From positions 6,822,501 through 6,886,500 of the forward strand of contig OY821750.1 of NCBI GenBank assembly GCA_963682055.1: a DNA stretch of 64,000 nucleotides, in the 5' to 3' direction. The translations under genes were made by a program, and so were the position numbers. This DNA is from Primula veris. Lineage: Eukaryota > Streptophyta > Magnoliopsida > Ericales > Primulaceae. Shown here one piece after another: positions 1 to 9,834 of the stretch; positions within the stretch are counted from its first letter, which is position 1, and each line of letters begins with the position of its first letter. A model generated the notes under the pieces. The model had not been told where the DNA came from. It searched no databases and saw only the letters and a list, made by a program, of their open reading frames with translations.

Positions 1-1579
1 TTGAGCAGTAAAATAATAGTTTTGATTTTTAGTTAACTTTTAGAACTTTGGGGACCAAATAGTTTGCTTCCCCAAACTCTCTCAAAACAGTTTGCTAAAC
101 CTCTTTTCAGCCACTTTTCAAAACAGAAAACCAAAAACAAAGAGAGAAAAGAGAGATTCCAAAGCTTAGAAAGGAGAAGAAGAAACCACTTAAGCGTATT
201 TTTACCGGAAGCATCTCATGTAGTTCACGAACTAAGTTAACGGGGGTTATCCATTGCGACTAGACGAGGGTGTATGTTAGGGTTAGGTCATGCGTTTATT
301 TTAAATTTGGGGGTTTTTCCTTTTATCTCAATTATGTTCTTAAATTGTTAATTGGGCTTTATTTGTTGCACTTTTAATTCACTTATTTGAATTGGAGAAG
401 TTGAGAATTTAGACATATTAATTTCGAATTAATGAGAATATGGATGGGTTTGCGTGTTTTATGAGTTGATTATGTGATATTATAGTTGTTGATGAAATTG
501 GGTAAATTTATGTTGAATAAAGATGAGTTGTAGTTTATGCATACAAGGTGTTTGTTAAAATGCCAAAATGAGATTTTATGTTGTTGGACTTGTTTGGCTA
601 GTTGTGATTCTAGTACCGATGTTTATGTGATTTTGTTGGGAATTGTGTTAATTGAATGGTTTAATATTTGGCCGAGGCCTTGTTATTTATTTATTGGCAA
701 TGGTCTATGTATCTTCCTATACTGAGGACATAAGACGAGCCGAGGGGTATAGGGAATGACTCGTCTTACGGACTAGGGTGAGTGGCGTGAAGAGGTCCAA
801 GTGCACACTTTAAATATTTATTTGTTGGCAATGGTCTATGCCTCTTCCTATACCGGGGGCATAAGACGAGCAGAGGGGTATAGGAAATGACCTACCTTAC
901 AGACTGGGGTAGGTGGCGTGAGAGATCCATGTGTGTTATTTTATATGTTGGCAATGGTCTATGTCTCTTCCTATACCGGGGACATAAGACGAGCCGAGGG
1001 GTATAGGGAATGACTCGTCTTACGGACTGGGGAAAGTGGCGTGAGAGGTCCATGTTTGTTATAGATGTGTGTTGGAGTTACTTAATTTATTTCGTTGTAC
1101 GATGTTATTATTTCTTTTTATACGTTGTTATCGTAGTTGTTGTTTGTGAGTTCTTGCATTTATGGGATGGAGTGACGGTATCTTGTGTGGTGCCGTCCCG
1201 TCTATGTATGTGCGTGGGACTCACCGTTACAGTTTTGTCTTTCAGGTATAACTTAGGTTGAGGCGTTTGGATAAGAGCATTAGCAAGGTATCGCATGGGT
1301 TCGTGGCTTCTTTGTATCGTTTTCTTTTACTTAAACTATTTTTGAAGGTTGTAGCCTACGCGTAAATTACATTCGTTTGTTTTCTTTTTATATAACTTTG
1401 TTAAAACCATCTCGCCTTGTAGCCGCGTTTGGCAAACATTTTTATTTATTCGTTTAATTGTTCATTTAGCTCACAAGTTATTTTCTTTTAAAAGTTAAAT
1501 TTTGTACCAACAGGTTCTTTTTCTTTTTGTTTAAAAAGGTCACGCCTTGATATCCGTTTTTCGGATTTTGGGGCGTGAC
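1..1579 (+). repeat. Partial LTR of a Ty3/gypsy Tekay-like family (left end cut by window)
   Basis: The sequence matches the nested solo LTR at 38223-39860 almost base for base by eye, and ends in the same GGGGCGTGACA terminus at 1579. It also aligns in reverse with the LTRs of elements A and C, so it belongs to the same family. It shares with the nested LTR a subfamily version of the internal repeats (ending ...cataagacgagc) that differs from A, C and the solo LTR at 56518. The U3 start lies outside the window, so I cannot tell whether this is a solo LTR or part of an element. Confidence 0.9.
696..1055 (+). repeat. Three ~120-bp tandem repeats inside the gypsy LTR
   Basis: Units begin at about 696, 827 and 950 with ggcaatggtctatg and each ends with ggcgtgagaggtcca or close variants. 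Each unit contains a short inverted pair, gactcgtctta...gactggggcgagt, that could fold. Equivalent triple arrays occur in every LTR of this family, for example about 2321-2660, 10358-10715, 45866-46220, 54230-54585 and 57505-57870. The role is unknown; arrays in U3 commonly carry enhancer-like elements, but nothing here proves that. Confidence 0.85.
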
Positions 1580-1581
1580 AT

Positions 1582-1784
1582 CTTTGGCGAGTTCTTAGGC
1601 CCGAAACCAATCATATACGCAGATTTTCAGGCGGTCATTTTATGCATTTACCTTGCGGTCTCTTTGGGATTTTAGTATATTAAGGTGGAGACGGATTCGA
1701 CGAGTATCATCTTGGATTTCTTTGACGACTCTTGGTCTTTGGATCATAGCTACACTATCTCGTGTATTCACCAATTGGATCATA
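1582..1784 (+). pseudogene. RNase H-like fragment wedged between two opposed LTRs
   Basis: One reading frame from 1583 runs through this interval with a single TAG near 1674. It reads FGEFLGPKPIIYADF..., then after the stop YIKVETDSTSIILDFF. The VETDS block with an upstream helix-like stretch resembles the RNase H domain found in plant LINE-type and RNase H-like proteins. I see no reverse transcriptase or full domain. It lies exactly between the end of the LTR at 1579 and the truncated start of the opposite-strand LTR at 1785, so it is probably older DNA trapped between insertions. A phrase, ttggatcatag, occurs twice (1737 and 1777). The assignment rests on short similarity only. Confidence 0.45.
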
Positions 1785-4147
1785 GCCCCAAATTCCATAA
1801 ACACGGATATCGAGGCATGACCTTTTTAAATAAAAGGAAAACGAAACCTGTTGGTACAAAATTAAAATTTTTAAAAGAAAACATTTGCGAGCTAAAGGAA
1901 CAATCAATCAATTACATAAAAAAAAAGTTTGCCGAACACGGCTACAAAACGTAATGATTTTAACAAAGTTATAAGAAAAGAAAAACAACGAATGTAATTT
2001 GCCCGTAGGCTACAACCTTAAAAAGATAGTCTAAGAAAAAGAAAGTAATAGAAAGAAGCCCCGAGCCCATGCGATATCTTGCTAATGCTCCTAACCAAAC
2101 GCCTCAGCCTAAGTTGTACCTGAAATACAAAACTGTAATGATGAGTCCCACGCAATACCTAGACGGGACGGCACAACAAATACCGTCAATCCATCCCATA
2201 AATGCATGAATTCACAAACAACAACTACGATAATCAACGTATAAAAGAACTAATAATAGCATCGAACAACGAAATAAATTGAATAAACATCTATAGAAAA
2301 CATGGACCTCTCATGCCACCTACCCCAGTCCATAAGGTAGGTCATTCCCTATCCCCTCGGCCGTCTTCTGTCCCCGGAATTAGGAAGAGACAGAGACCAT
2401 TGCTAACATAAAAGTAGATTTAAAGTGCGCACTTGGACCTCTCATGCCACTCGTCCCAGCCCGTAAGACGAGTCATTCCCTATCCCCTCGGCCGTCTTCT
2501 GTCCCCGGAATTAGGAAGAGACAGAGACCATAGCTAACATAAAAATAAATATAGTGCACAGTAGGACCTCTCATGCCACTCGCCCCAGTCCGTAAGACGA
2601 GTCATTCCCTATCCCCTCGGCCGTCTTCTGTCCCCGGAATTAGGAAGAGACAGAGACCATTGCCACTACAGCTAAATCACAAGGCCTCAGCCAATAATAT
2701 AAAACCATTCAACTAATCACATCGCATACGGCTTCGGCCAATAATATAAATCCATTCAACTAATCACATCTCATACGGCCTCGGCCAATAATATAAATCC
2801 ACGGAAATAACACATTCTCATACGTTACTTTGACGCAATTCAACAAAGCAAATAAGCATAGGTACTAGATTCACAACTAGCCGACCAACTCTATCAATAT
2901 AAAATTCTATTCAGACATTTTAACAAACACCTTGTATACGCAATATAAAATCCATCATTATTCAACATTAAGTTACCCTATTCTATCAACATCCATAATA
3001 ACACATAATCAACGCATAAAACACGCAACCCATTAATATTCTCATTAATACGAAATTAAAAGACTAAATTCTCAACTACTCCAAAATCAAATAAGTGAAT
3101 TAAACGTACAACAAATAAACCCAATTATCAATTTAAGAACATAATTAAGATAAAAGGGAAAAACCCCCCAATTTATAATAAACACAAAACCAAAACCTAA
3201 CATACACCCTCGTCTAGGCGCAATGGATAACCCCCGTTACCTTAGAGCGTAGAGGAGATGCTTCCGGTATGAACCCGCTAACGTGGTTTCTTCTTCTTCT
3301 TCTTCTCCTTTTTCTCTCTTTTCTCTCTTGTATTTTGCTGGTTTTTGGTTATTAGAATTGAAAGTGGGCTGATTTTTGGTTTAGAAAAAACTGTTTTTAG
3401 ATGGTTTGTGGAAGCGAACTATTTGGTCCCCAAAGTTCTAAAAGCTAACTCTTAATCCAAAAATATTGTTGTACTACTCAAAAATAACAAATCTTTGTAA
3501 ACAAATCTATTGGGTCCTTTTTATTTATAAAATTAGTAACAGGTTTTTAAAATAAAGTTTTTGAAAGAGTTTCGGTTTTTGGCTAAAAAATAGTCGAGTG
3601 ACCGGTTTTTGGTAAAATTTGAATAAAACATTTTTGGATAAATTAAATCATAAATAAAACCACTTATAAAAATACGGGATGTTACAACTAACCCCCTTAA
3701 AAGAATTTCGTCCCGAAATTTCCTCCCTAAACAACTATACCCAGAAATTATAAACTTTTATAAACAAGGCCATAAAAATTTTAAACGTACGATTCGTGAC
3801 ATTCAAGAAATAACATACGCAGGGTTCACAACCCATAACAACTCCATAACTCAAATAGGATAAACTTCAGGTAATGCACAACATGTAAGAATAGCCGCCT
3901 GTATACAATATCTAACAGAATAAAAAAAAACAATGTAAAACAAGCGGCTGTAACATTAAAGAAAATAAAGTAAACTAAGCCGACATGCTTCTATCTTAAC
4001 AACTCACATGCTTCTAACTCAACAACTCCATAACATCTAGAAAACTCAAATAAGGTAAACAGCTATATGCAATATCAAACATGATAAAAGCCAACGCAAC
4101 AACTCCGTAAACTCTAGGCGTTACAACAAAAATAAACTCCAAACTCT
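1785..4147 (-). repeat. 3' LTR of element A (long-U3 form, both ends damaged)
   Basis: 1785-3686 matches the short LTR form that starts TGTAACATCCCG on the minus strand. 3687-4147 is the additional U3 segment, also present at 11741-12203. The outer end lacks the terminal tgtca. The inner end is cut by a deletion near 4147 that jumps directly into integrase sequence equivalent to position 47965 of element C. The LTR contains three ~120-bp repeats (about 2321-2660) and about three ~48-bp repeats containing ggcctcggccaataatata (about 2680-2805). Confidence 0.85.
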
Positions 4148-5245
4148 CAGGCTCAACTTCCCTTTAGAGCCAAACCTCATAATCGCCCTCCTGGGCGAAA
4201 CTCGCAAAAATACTTGATCCCCCTTTTTGAATTCCAAAGGTCTCCTCCTCTTATCCGCATAACTCTTTTTCCTACTTCGAGCAGTCTCAAGCCTTTGTCG
4301 AATTAACTTAATCTTTTCTGTCGTTTCTTGAATCAATTGCGGTCCTAACATTTCCGCTTCTCCCACTTCGGTCCAACACACCGGAGACCTACACGGCCGC
4401 CCGTATAAAGCCTCGAAAAGTGCCATGCCAATACTAGCTTGAAAGCTATTATTATACGCAAACTCCACTAAGGGTAGATGGCTCTCCCAGCCTCCCTTGA
4501 AGTCATTCACACATGTGCGTAACATATCCTCTAGCACTTGGATAGTCCGCTCCGATTGTCCATCCGTTTGGGGATGAAACGCCGTACTCATTGTCAACTT
4601 GGTCCCTAAGGCATTTTGCAATGCGCACCAGAACTTCGACACAAACCTCGCGTCTCGATCCGATACTATCGAAATCGGTACCCCATGAAGTCTAACAATT
4701 TCCTTAATATACTTTCGTCCCAAGATTTCCACCGAATTCGTCATCTTGATTGCAATGAAGTGTGTGGATTTGGTCAAACGGTCGACCACAACCCACACCG
4801 CGTCATTCCCACTTACCGACTTAGGTAAATTAGTCACAAAATCCATTGCTATCCTTTCCCACTTCCATTCCGCCACCGGTAAAGGTTGGAGCATACCCGT
4901 CGGCCTTTGGTCTTCCGCTTTCACTTGCTGGCAAGTTAGGCACTTGCTAACATATGAACCTACATCTCGTTTCATTCCGAGCCACCAAAATTGTCTCTTC
5001 GCATCATGATACATTTTCGTTCCGCCAGGGTGAACGGCTAATCGGGAGTGGTGAAACTCCTTTAATACCTCGTTCCTCATGTTTTCTGTCACATAAGTCC
5101 TTCCCTTAAATCGTAGTCCTCCATCGGTTCCTTTCGTCCAACCATCTAGTCCTTTGCTAGAACTCATCTGTTTCTCATAGCTCGCCACTTTCTCGTCCCC
5201 ATCTTGTGCTTCCAGAACCCTGCTCACAAGTTCCGGTTGTACCAC
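4148..5245 (-). pseudogene. Integrase of element A, C-terminus lost
   Basis: The open frame encodes a gypsy integrase. It has a zinc-binding HHCC region ([17 protein letters not shown] then [10 protein letters not shown]), followed by a catalytic core with AMDFVTNLP for the first Asp, VSDRDARF for the second Asp and a Glu in [10 protein letters not shown]. Family members insert the cDNA into chromosomal DNA. The C-terminal GSKGKLS region is present, but the frame then runs into LTR sequence, so the chromodomain found in element C is missing. The annotated frame reaches 4121 only because it continues into the LTR. The catalytic residues look intact; the gene is nonetheless truncated. Confidence 0.9.
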
Positions 5246-5251
5246 TATTGT

Positions 5252-6915
5252 TTACAAAGTCCCCACATTATCATGTCCCAACTCCAAGTCGAACTCGTTC
5301 ACTTTTCCCATCATCCTCCATTTGTCGATCGCCACATGCGCTAAGGTCGCATGGGACTTTCGACTCAAAGCATCCGCCACTACATTGGCCTTTCCCGGAT
5401 GATAGTGCAAGTCGTAGTCGTATTGTTCCAGATATTCCATCCATCGTCGTTGTCTCATATTTAGATCACGTTGGGTAAAAATATTCCCTAAGCTCTTGTG
5501 ATCTGAGAACACTTCAAACTTTTCCCTGAACAGATAATGCCTCCATATCTTCAACGCATGAACTATTGCCGCTATCTCTAGGTCATGAGTCGGATAGTTC
5601 TTTTCGTGAATCTTTAGTTGTCGTGAAGCATATGCGATAACCTTTCCGTCTTGCATCAAGACGGAACCCAAACCTTCCTTCGAAACATCGCAATACACCT
5701 GGTAAATTTTCCCTTGCTCCGGAATAACTAGTATGGGTGAACTAGTCAACCGCTTCTTGGGCTCTAGGAAAGCTTTCTCGCAAGTCTCACTCCACACGAA
5801 CTTCACCCTTTCTTGGTAACGTAAGTCATAGGAGTCACTAACTTCGAGAAATCCTTGACGAACCATCGATAGTACCCCGCTAAACCCAAGAAACTTTCAA
5901 TTTCGAACACATTCTTTGGTTGTGCCCATTTTGAAACCGCCTCAATTTTCGTTGCGTCCACCTTTACCCCTTCTTCCGAGATTACATGTCCAAGAAATTT
6001 CACCTCATTTAGCCAAAACTCACATTTGCTAAACTTTCCATAAAGTTGGTGCTCTCTCAATGTGAGCAACACTAAACGGAGATGCTCCTCGTGTTCCTCT
6101 CTTGAACTCGAGTAAATCAAGATATCGTCGACGAAGACCACCACGAACTTGTCGAGATACTCCTTAAAGATCCAGTTCATTAACTCCATAAATACTGCTG
6201 GCGCATTAGTTAACCCAAATGGCATGACCACAAACTCGTAGTGACCATACCGGGTCCTAAAGGCCGTTTTTGAAATATCCTCATCTTTCACCCTCAATTG
6301 GTGATAGCCTGATCGCAAGTCGATTTTTGAAAAGAACGTCGCTCCCTTCAGTTGGTCAAATAAATCGTCAATTCGAGGTAGTGGGTACTTATTCTTAATA
6401 GTCACCCTATTTAGCTATCGATAGTGCATGCACATCCTCATCGATCCATCGTTCTTTTGCACAAATAAGGCCGGTGCCGTCCACGGTGACGTACTCCGCC
6501 TAATAAACCCCTTCTCTAGCAGTTCTTCTAACTGCTTACTTAACTCTTTCAACTCTGCTGATGCCAAACGGTACGGGGAGATGGCTATGGGTGTCGTTCC
6601 CGGTACCAAGTCGATAGAAAAGTCTAACCCTCTCTTCGGTTGTAACCCCGGTAGATCTTTCGGAAACACATCTCTAAAATCGTCCACTATGCTTGGCCAC
6701 ATTTCCACTTCCTCGTCGTTATCCACTATTGAGAGACTAGCCAAAAGAAAAGGCAGGTTGCTGACAACCCGCTTGGAATAATAAGGAATAGAAGAAAGGG
6801 TAGCATCCCTTTCCCCACGAAAGAACACTTCATCTCTGGATGAAGTTGTAAGGAAAATTTTTTCGTCGAACACAATCGATGAAAGAGTTGAAATGAACCA
6901 ACCAGTCCATTCCAA
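5252..6915 (-). pseudogene. Reverse transcriptase-RNase H of element A, broken
   Basis: Three overlapping frames cover one ancestral region. 6415-6915 holds the end of protease and the start of RT ([19 protein letters not shown]). 5803-6405 carries the RT palm with [23 protein letters not shown] and the catalytic FVDDILIYS. 5252-5866 carries RNase H, with [18 protein letters not shown] and [17 protein letters not shown] stop after MCMHYR separates the first two and a frameshift near 5810-5860 separates the last two. These enzymes copy retroelement RNA to DNA and remove the RNA strand. The catalytic Asp pair and the RNase H acidic residues are still readable, but the frame breaks make a single functional product unlikely. 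Confidence 0.92.
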
Positions 6916-7213
6916 GGATCACGTCAAATCCCGACATCTCGATAACAATTAAATCAAATATAAACACGTTGTCCGCGACCACCATCTCACAAGACCGACA
7001 CACTCGGTCCAACACAACTCGACCCCCAACAGGAGTCTCTACAACAATCGAGTTCTCTAGAATCCCAATTTCTAACAACAAAGACTCAATTAGACTTCTA
7101 GATATAAAAGAACGCGAAGCCCCCGTATCGAAAAGAACATGTACCCAAGATAAGCACACAAGAACCATGGCTTGTACATTTGCCGGATCTCCTTGGTTTG
7201 GCAACTGTGGCAA
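6830..7213 (-). pseudogene. Retroelement aspartic protease, element A
   Basis: The frame contains VLFDTGASRSFISRSL, the DTGA active-site loop of retropepsin-like proteases, followed by [22 protein letters not shown], the typical second half of plant gypsy proteases. The enzyme processes the gag-pol polyprotein. It lies between the zinc-knuckle region and RT as expected for Ty3/gypsy. The downstream frame shifts into the 6415-6915 frame, so the polyprotein is no longer continuous. Confidence 0.88.
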
Positions 7214-7342
7214 GGCATAAAGACGAGCTTGAATTGGTGGGTTTCCTTGCGGTCCTCGGTTTCCCCCATGATTTCCTAGGTTTCCCGGGCCTTGATAGCC
7301 TCCTCGGTAGTTCCCACGGTTCCCCCCTCCTTGGTGGTTACC

Positions 7343-8609
7343 TCAAAACCCTCCCCCTTGGTTCCCAGGTAATTGGTGTTGTGGCACAAATTCTTGTCCT
7401 CTTGGTGGTAGTGGTGGTAGCCTAGGTTGGTTAAAAGGACGGTGGGTGTCGACTCTTCCTTGTCCCAAAGTACAAGCCCTTGCCGTATGTCCAAACCGGT
7501 TGCATGTCCTACATTGGACTCTAGGGCACTCGTATTGTCGATGATTCACATCTCCACAGGTGAAACATGCTCTCTTCATTATGGTGTTGGTTGGTAGTGG
7601 GTTAAAACCCCTATCTCCTCTTCCCTGTTGTTGAAACCGCAAATTATTTGCCATATCCCAAGTCCGCTTCTTCTCTTCCCTCGGAGCATTTCCGATTTTC
7701 GACTTTTCCTAGATTCTCTTGCTATGGAGTAGAGCTCCTTCCACAGCTTGAGCCGATTTTACCAACTCGTTATAATTGACATGGCGGGCCGATGCCAATT
7801 GCAATGAGATGGTCGGGTTCAGCCCTTTCATGAATCTGCTACATTTTTCTGCACCCCCTAGAACCGAGTCTGGGGCATACCTCGAGAATGAGGTAAACTT
7901 TAGCCGGTATGCTTGAACGGTCATACCCCCTTGATATAATTCATCGAACCGCCTCCTCATTTCATCCTTATAAGAGTCAAGAAGAAACTGTCGATTGAAC
8001 AATTCGATGAATTCATTCCAGTCGATGTTGGTTAAGTCGTAAGTATCCACGATCCCTAACCACCACTTCTGTGCTTCACCCTTTAGGTGAAACTGGGCCA
8101 TATTCACCCGTTGTTCCCCATTAACTATCCCCTCTGCCGATAGGTATTTCTCCATTTCGTCCACCCATCCCTCAGCTATGGATGGTTCACCTACCCCATC
8201 GAAGGTCAAAGCCCCCAATCGGGTGAAGTTAAGCAATCCATTGTTGCTTGAACTCCCAGCTTGTGCATTCTGCACCATCATTTGCACCACCTTCTGAAGG
8301 TCGGTCATCACTTGATTAGCATTAACCGTTTCCGGTTCAGGTGCAAAAGTCTCTTCTTCTTCCACATTCACCTCCTCATATACATTCTCAACCTCTTCCT
8401 CTACCTCGGGTTGCTCAGGTGGTGGGGCCCTAGTGTTACCTCTTCCCCCACGACCTCTAGCAGCCCTTCCCCCTCTAGTTGCTCCCCGCCCCCCTTGGAG
8501 CTCTTCTTACTCTTCCACTTGCCTCACCTCGGGTAGCCACACCACTTGATGGTGATGCGCCCCCACGTGTAGCTGGTCTCCTTTCACTAGTCCTTGTGGT
8601 AATAGCCAT
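7343..8609 (-). pseudogene. Gag with two CCHC zinc knuckles, element A
   Basis: The most upstream in-context start is ATG at 8609-8607, reading MAITTRTSERRPATRGG; the frame stops after roughly 47 codons and continues shifted. 7709-8371 carries the capsid-like retrotransposon gag domain (GWVDEMEKYLSAEG, AQKWWLGI, FNRQFLLDSYKDEMRRRFDELYQGGMTVQAY). 7343-7654 carries two CX2CX4HX4C knuckles, CFTCGDVNHRQYEC and CRTCNRFGHTARAC, that would bind RNA. A Gly/Asn-rich linker follows. Breaks at about 8480, 7700 and 7350 make it a pseudogene. Gag would package the element RNA into cytoplasmic particles. Confidence 0.88.
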
Positions 8610-8934
8610 TACTACATAAATTTAAAACCGACACTTTAGTTGTCTTACTAGACACTACTACTCATACATGTATATTCATACATGATAAAAGCTTGGTTTA
8701 CAAATCAATCACTTTATCAAGCTTTCTAAGGTTCAAATCTGATTTTTACGAATTCCCAATTTCGACGATAAAACGCCTTGACTTTTCCAAAAATAGAAAC
8801 TGAAAATTCTAAAACTCCAGAAAGATAGAGTACTGAAAAACGAAGCCAACGGTTCAAGCGGAACTAGAATCGGAGTTAAAACGAAGAAGTTACGAGCGTT
8901 TGAAGTATAACGAGAAAAATAGCAAAATTGCCAG

Positions 8935-9180
8935 AACACGACCGATCGTTTTGGAAAACGACCGATCGTTTTTTATCAAAATCATTCCAGTGAGGTCACC
9001 AAAAATTCGACCGATCATTTTGGGAAAACGACCGATCGTTTTTGGTACAATTTCTTCCAGTGAGGTCAGAAAAATTTCGACCGATCGTTTTGGGCAAACG
9101 ACAGATCGTTTTTTATACAATTCTTCCAGTGAGGTCCGAAAAAATTCAACCGATCGTTTCTACTGACGGCCGATCGTTAA
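8935..9180. repeat. Leader array of ~63-bp units with paired GACCGATC motifs (element A)
   Basis: About four units lie between the primer site and gag. Each has two copies of CGACCGATCGTTTT or a variant, followed by ttccagtgaggtca. The core CGATCG is palindromic. The same array, with about five units, sits at the matching place in element C (52745-53075), so it is a family feature. Function unknown. Confidence 0.85.
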
Positions 9181-9819
9181 ACAACAGAAATTAAAGATTC
9201 AAAAATGCAAAATTTCTCAACACTCGTAATATCCTACATGGCATATATCACACAAATAACCCATTTAAGTCCACAAACTTATTACGATCAACATCCATTC
9301 GTGTAAAATGTACTTTAACAAACAAGTTAATAATATGAAAACGCACTACGTAAAATCATCAACTTCACAATTCTCGCACTCTAATAGTTCGCTACTACCA
9401 GACATGCAAACTTATGTCTCATACACATCATATAATTCTACACACGCATACAATCAACACAAAAATGCGAGGGATAACCCATCACGATACGTTATCCTAA
9501 AGCACCCGAGCGTCCTCACATACTCTAGAATTCCACATCACTAAGGTATTTCTTCACACATACCGATGAGAGGTCCACCCACTAGTTTGGCGAGCCGAGA
9601 TCAACAAGCGTCCTTATTGTCCCCAAATTGCCTCACATGTGGACTTTCCTTCCATCAACTACTACTAAATACTATCTGCATGTCTTAAGCTAAATGCAAC
9701 CCCCCGTTTTTAGAAAAAGTTTGAGTTTTTGGAAAAAGTTTTGTAAAAATGATACGATGGATCTTGGTCCAATGGTTACCCATCTTCCCGTCGTCCCAAA
9801 GTATACAAGAACCTAGTTT

Positions 9820-9831
9820 GCTCTGATACCA
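9820..9831 (-). other. Primer binding site, element A
   Basis: The minus strand reads TGGTATCAGAGC three bases after the LTR end at 9835. This complements the 3' end of plant initiator-Met tRNA, the usual primer for gypsy and copia reverse transcription. It fixes the 5' LTR boundary and the direction of the element. Confidence 0.92.
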
Positions 9832-9834
9832 ACT

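Noticed and set aside
1685..1954. 89-codon frame from 1685 as an intact gene
   Set aside because: Only 1583-1784 resembles a protein domain; the rest runs into LTR sequence and the domain has an upstream stop.
5206..5478. Plus-strand frames across the gypsy pol regions (also at 49025-49297 and others)
   Set aside because: They are shadows of the minus-strand integrase and RNase H, repeated at the same relative places in both elements.
8935..9180. CRISPR-like array of short repeats
   Set aside because: Units are variable, spacers are also repeated, and the array sits in a plant retrotransposon leader.
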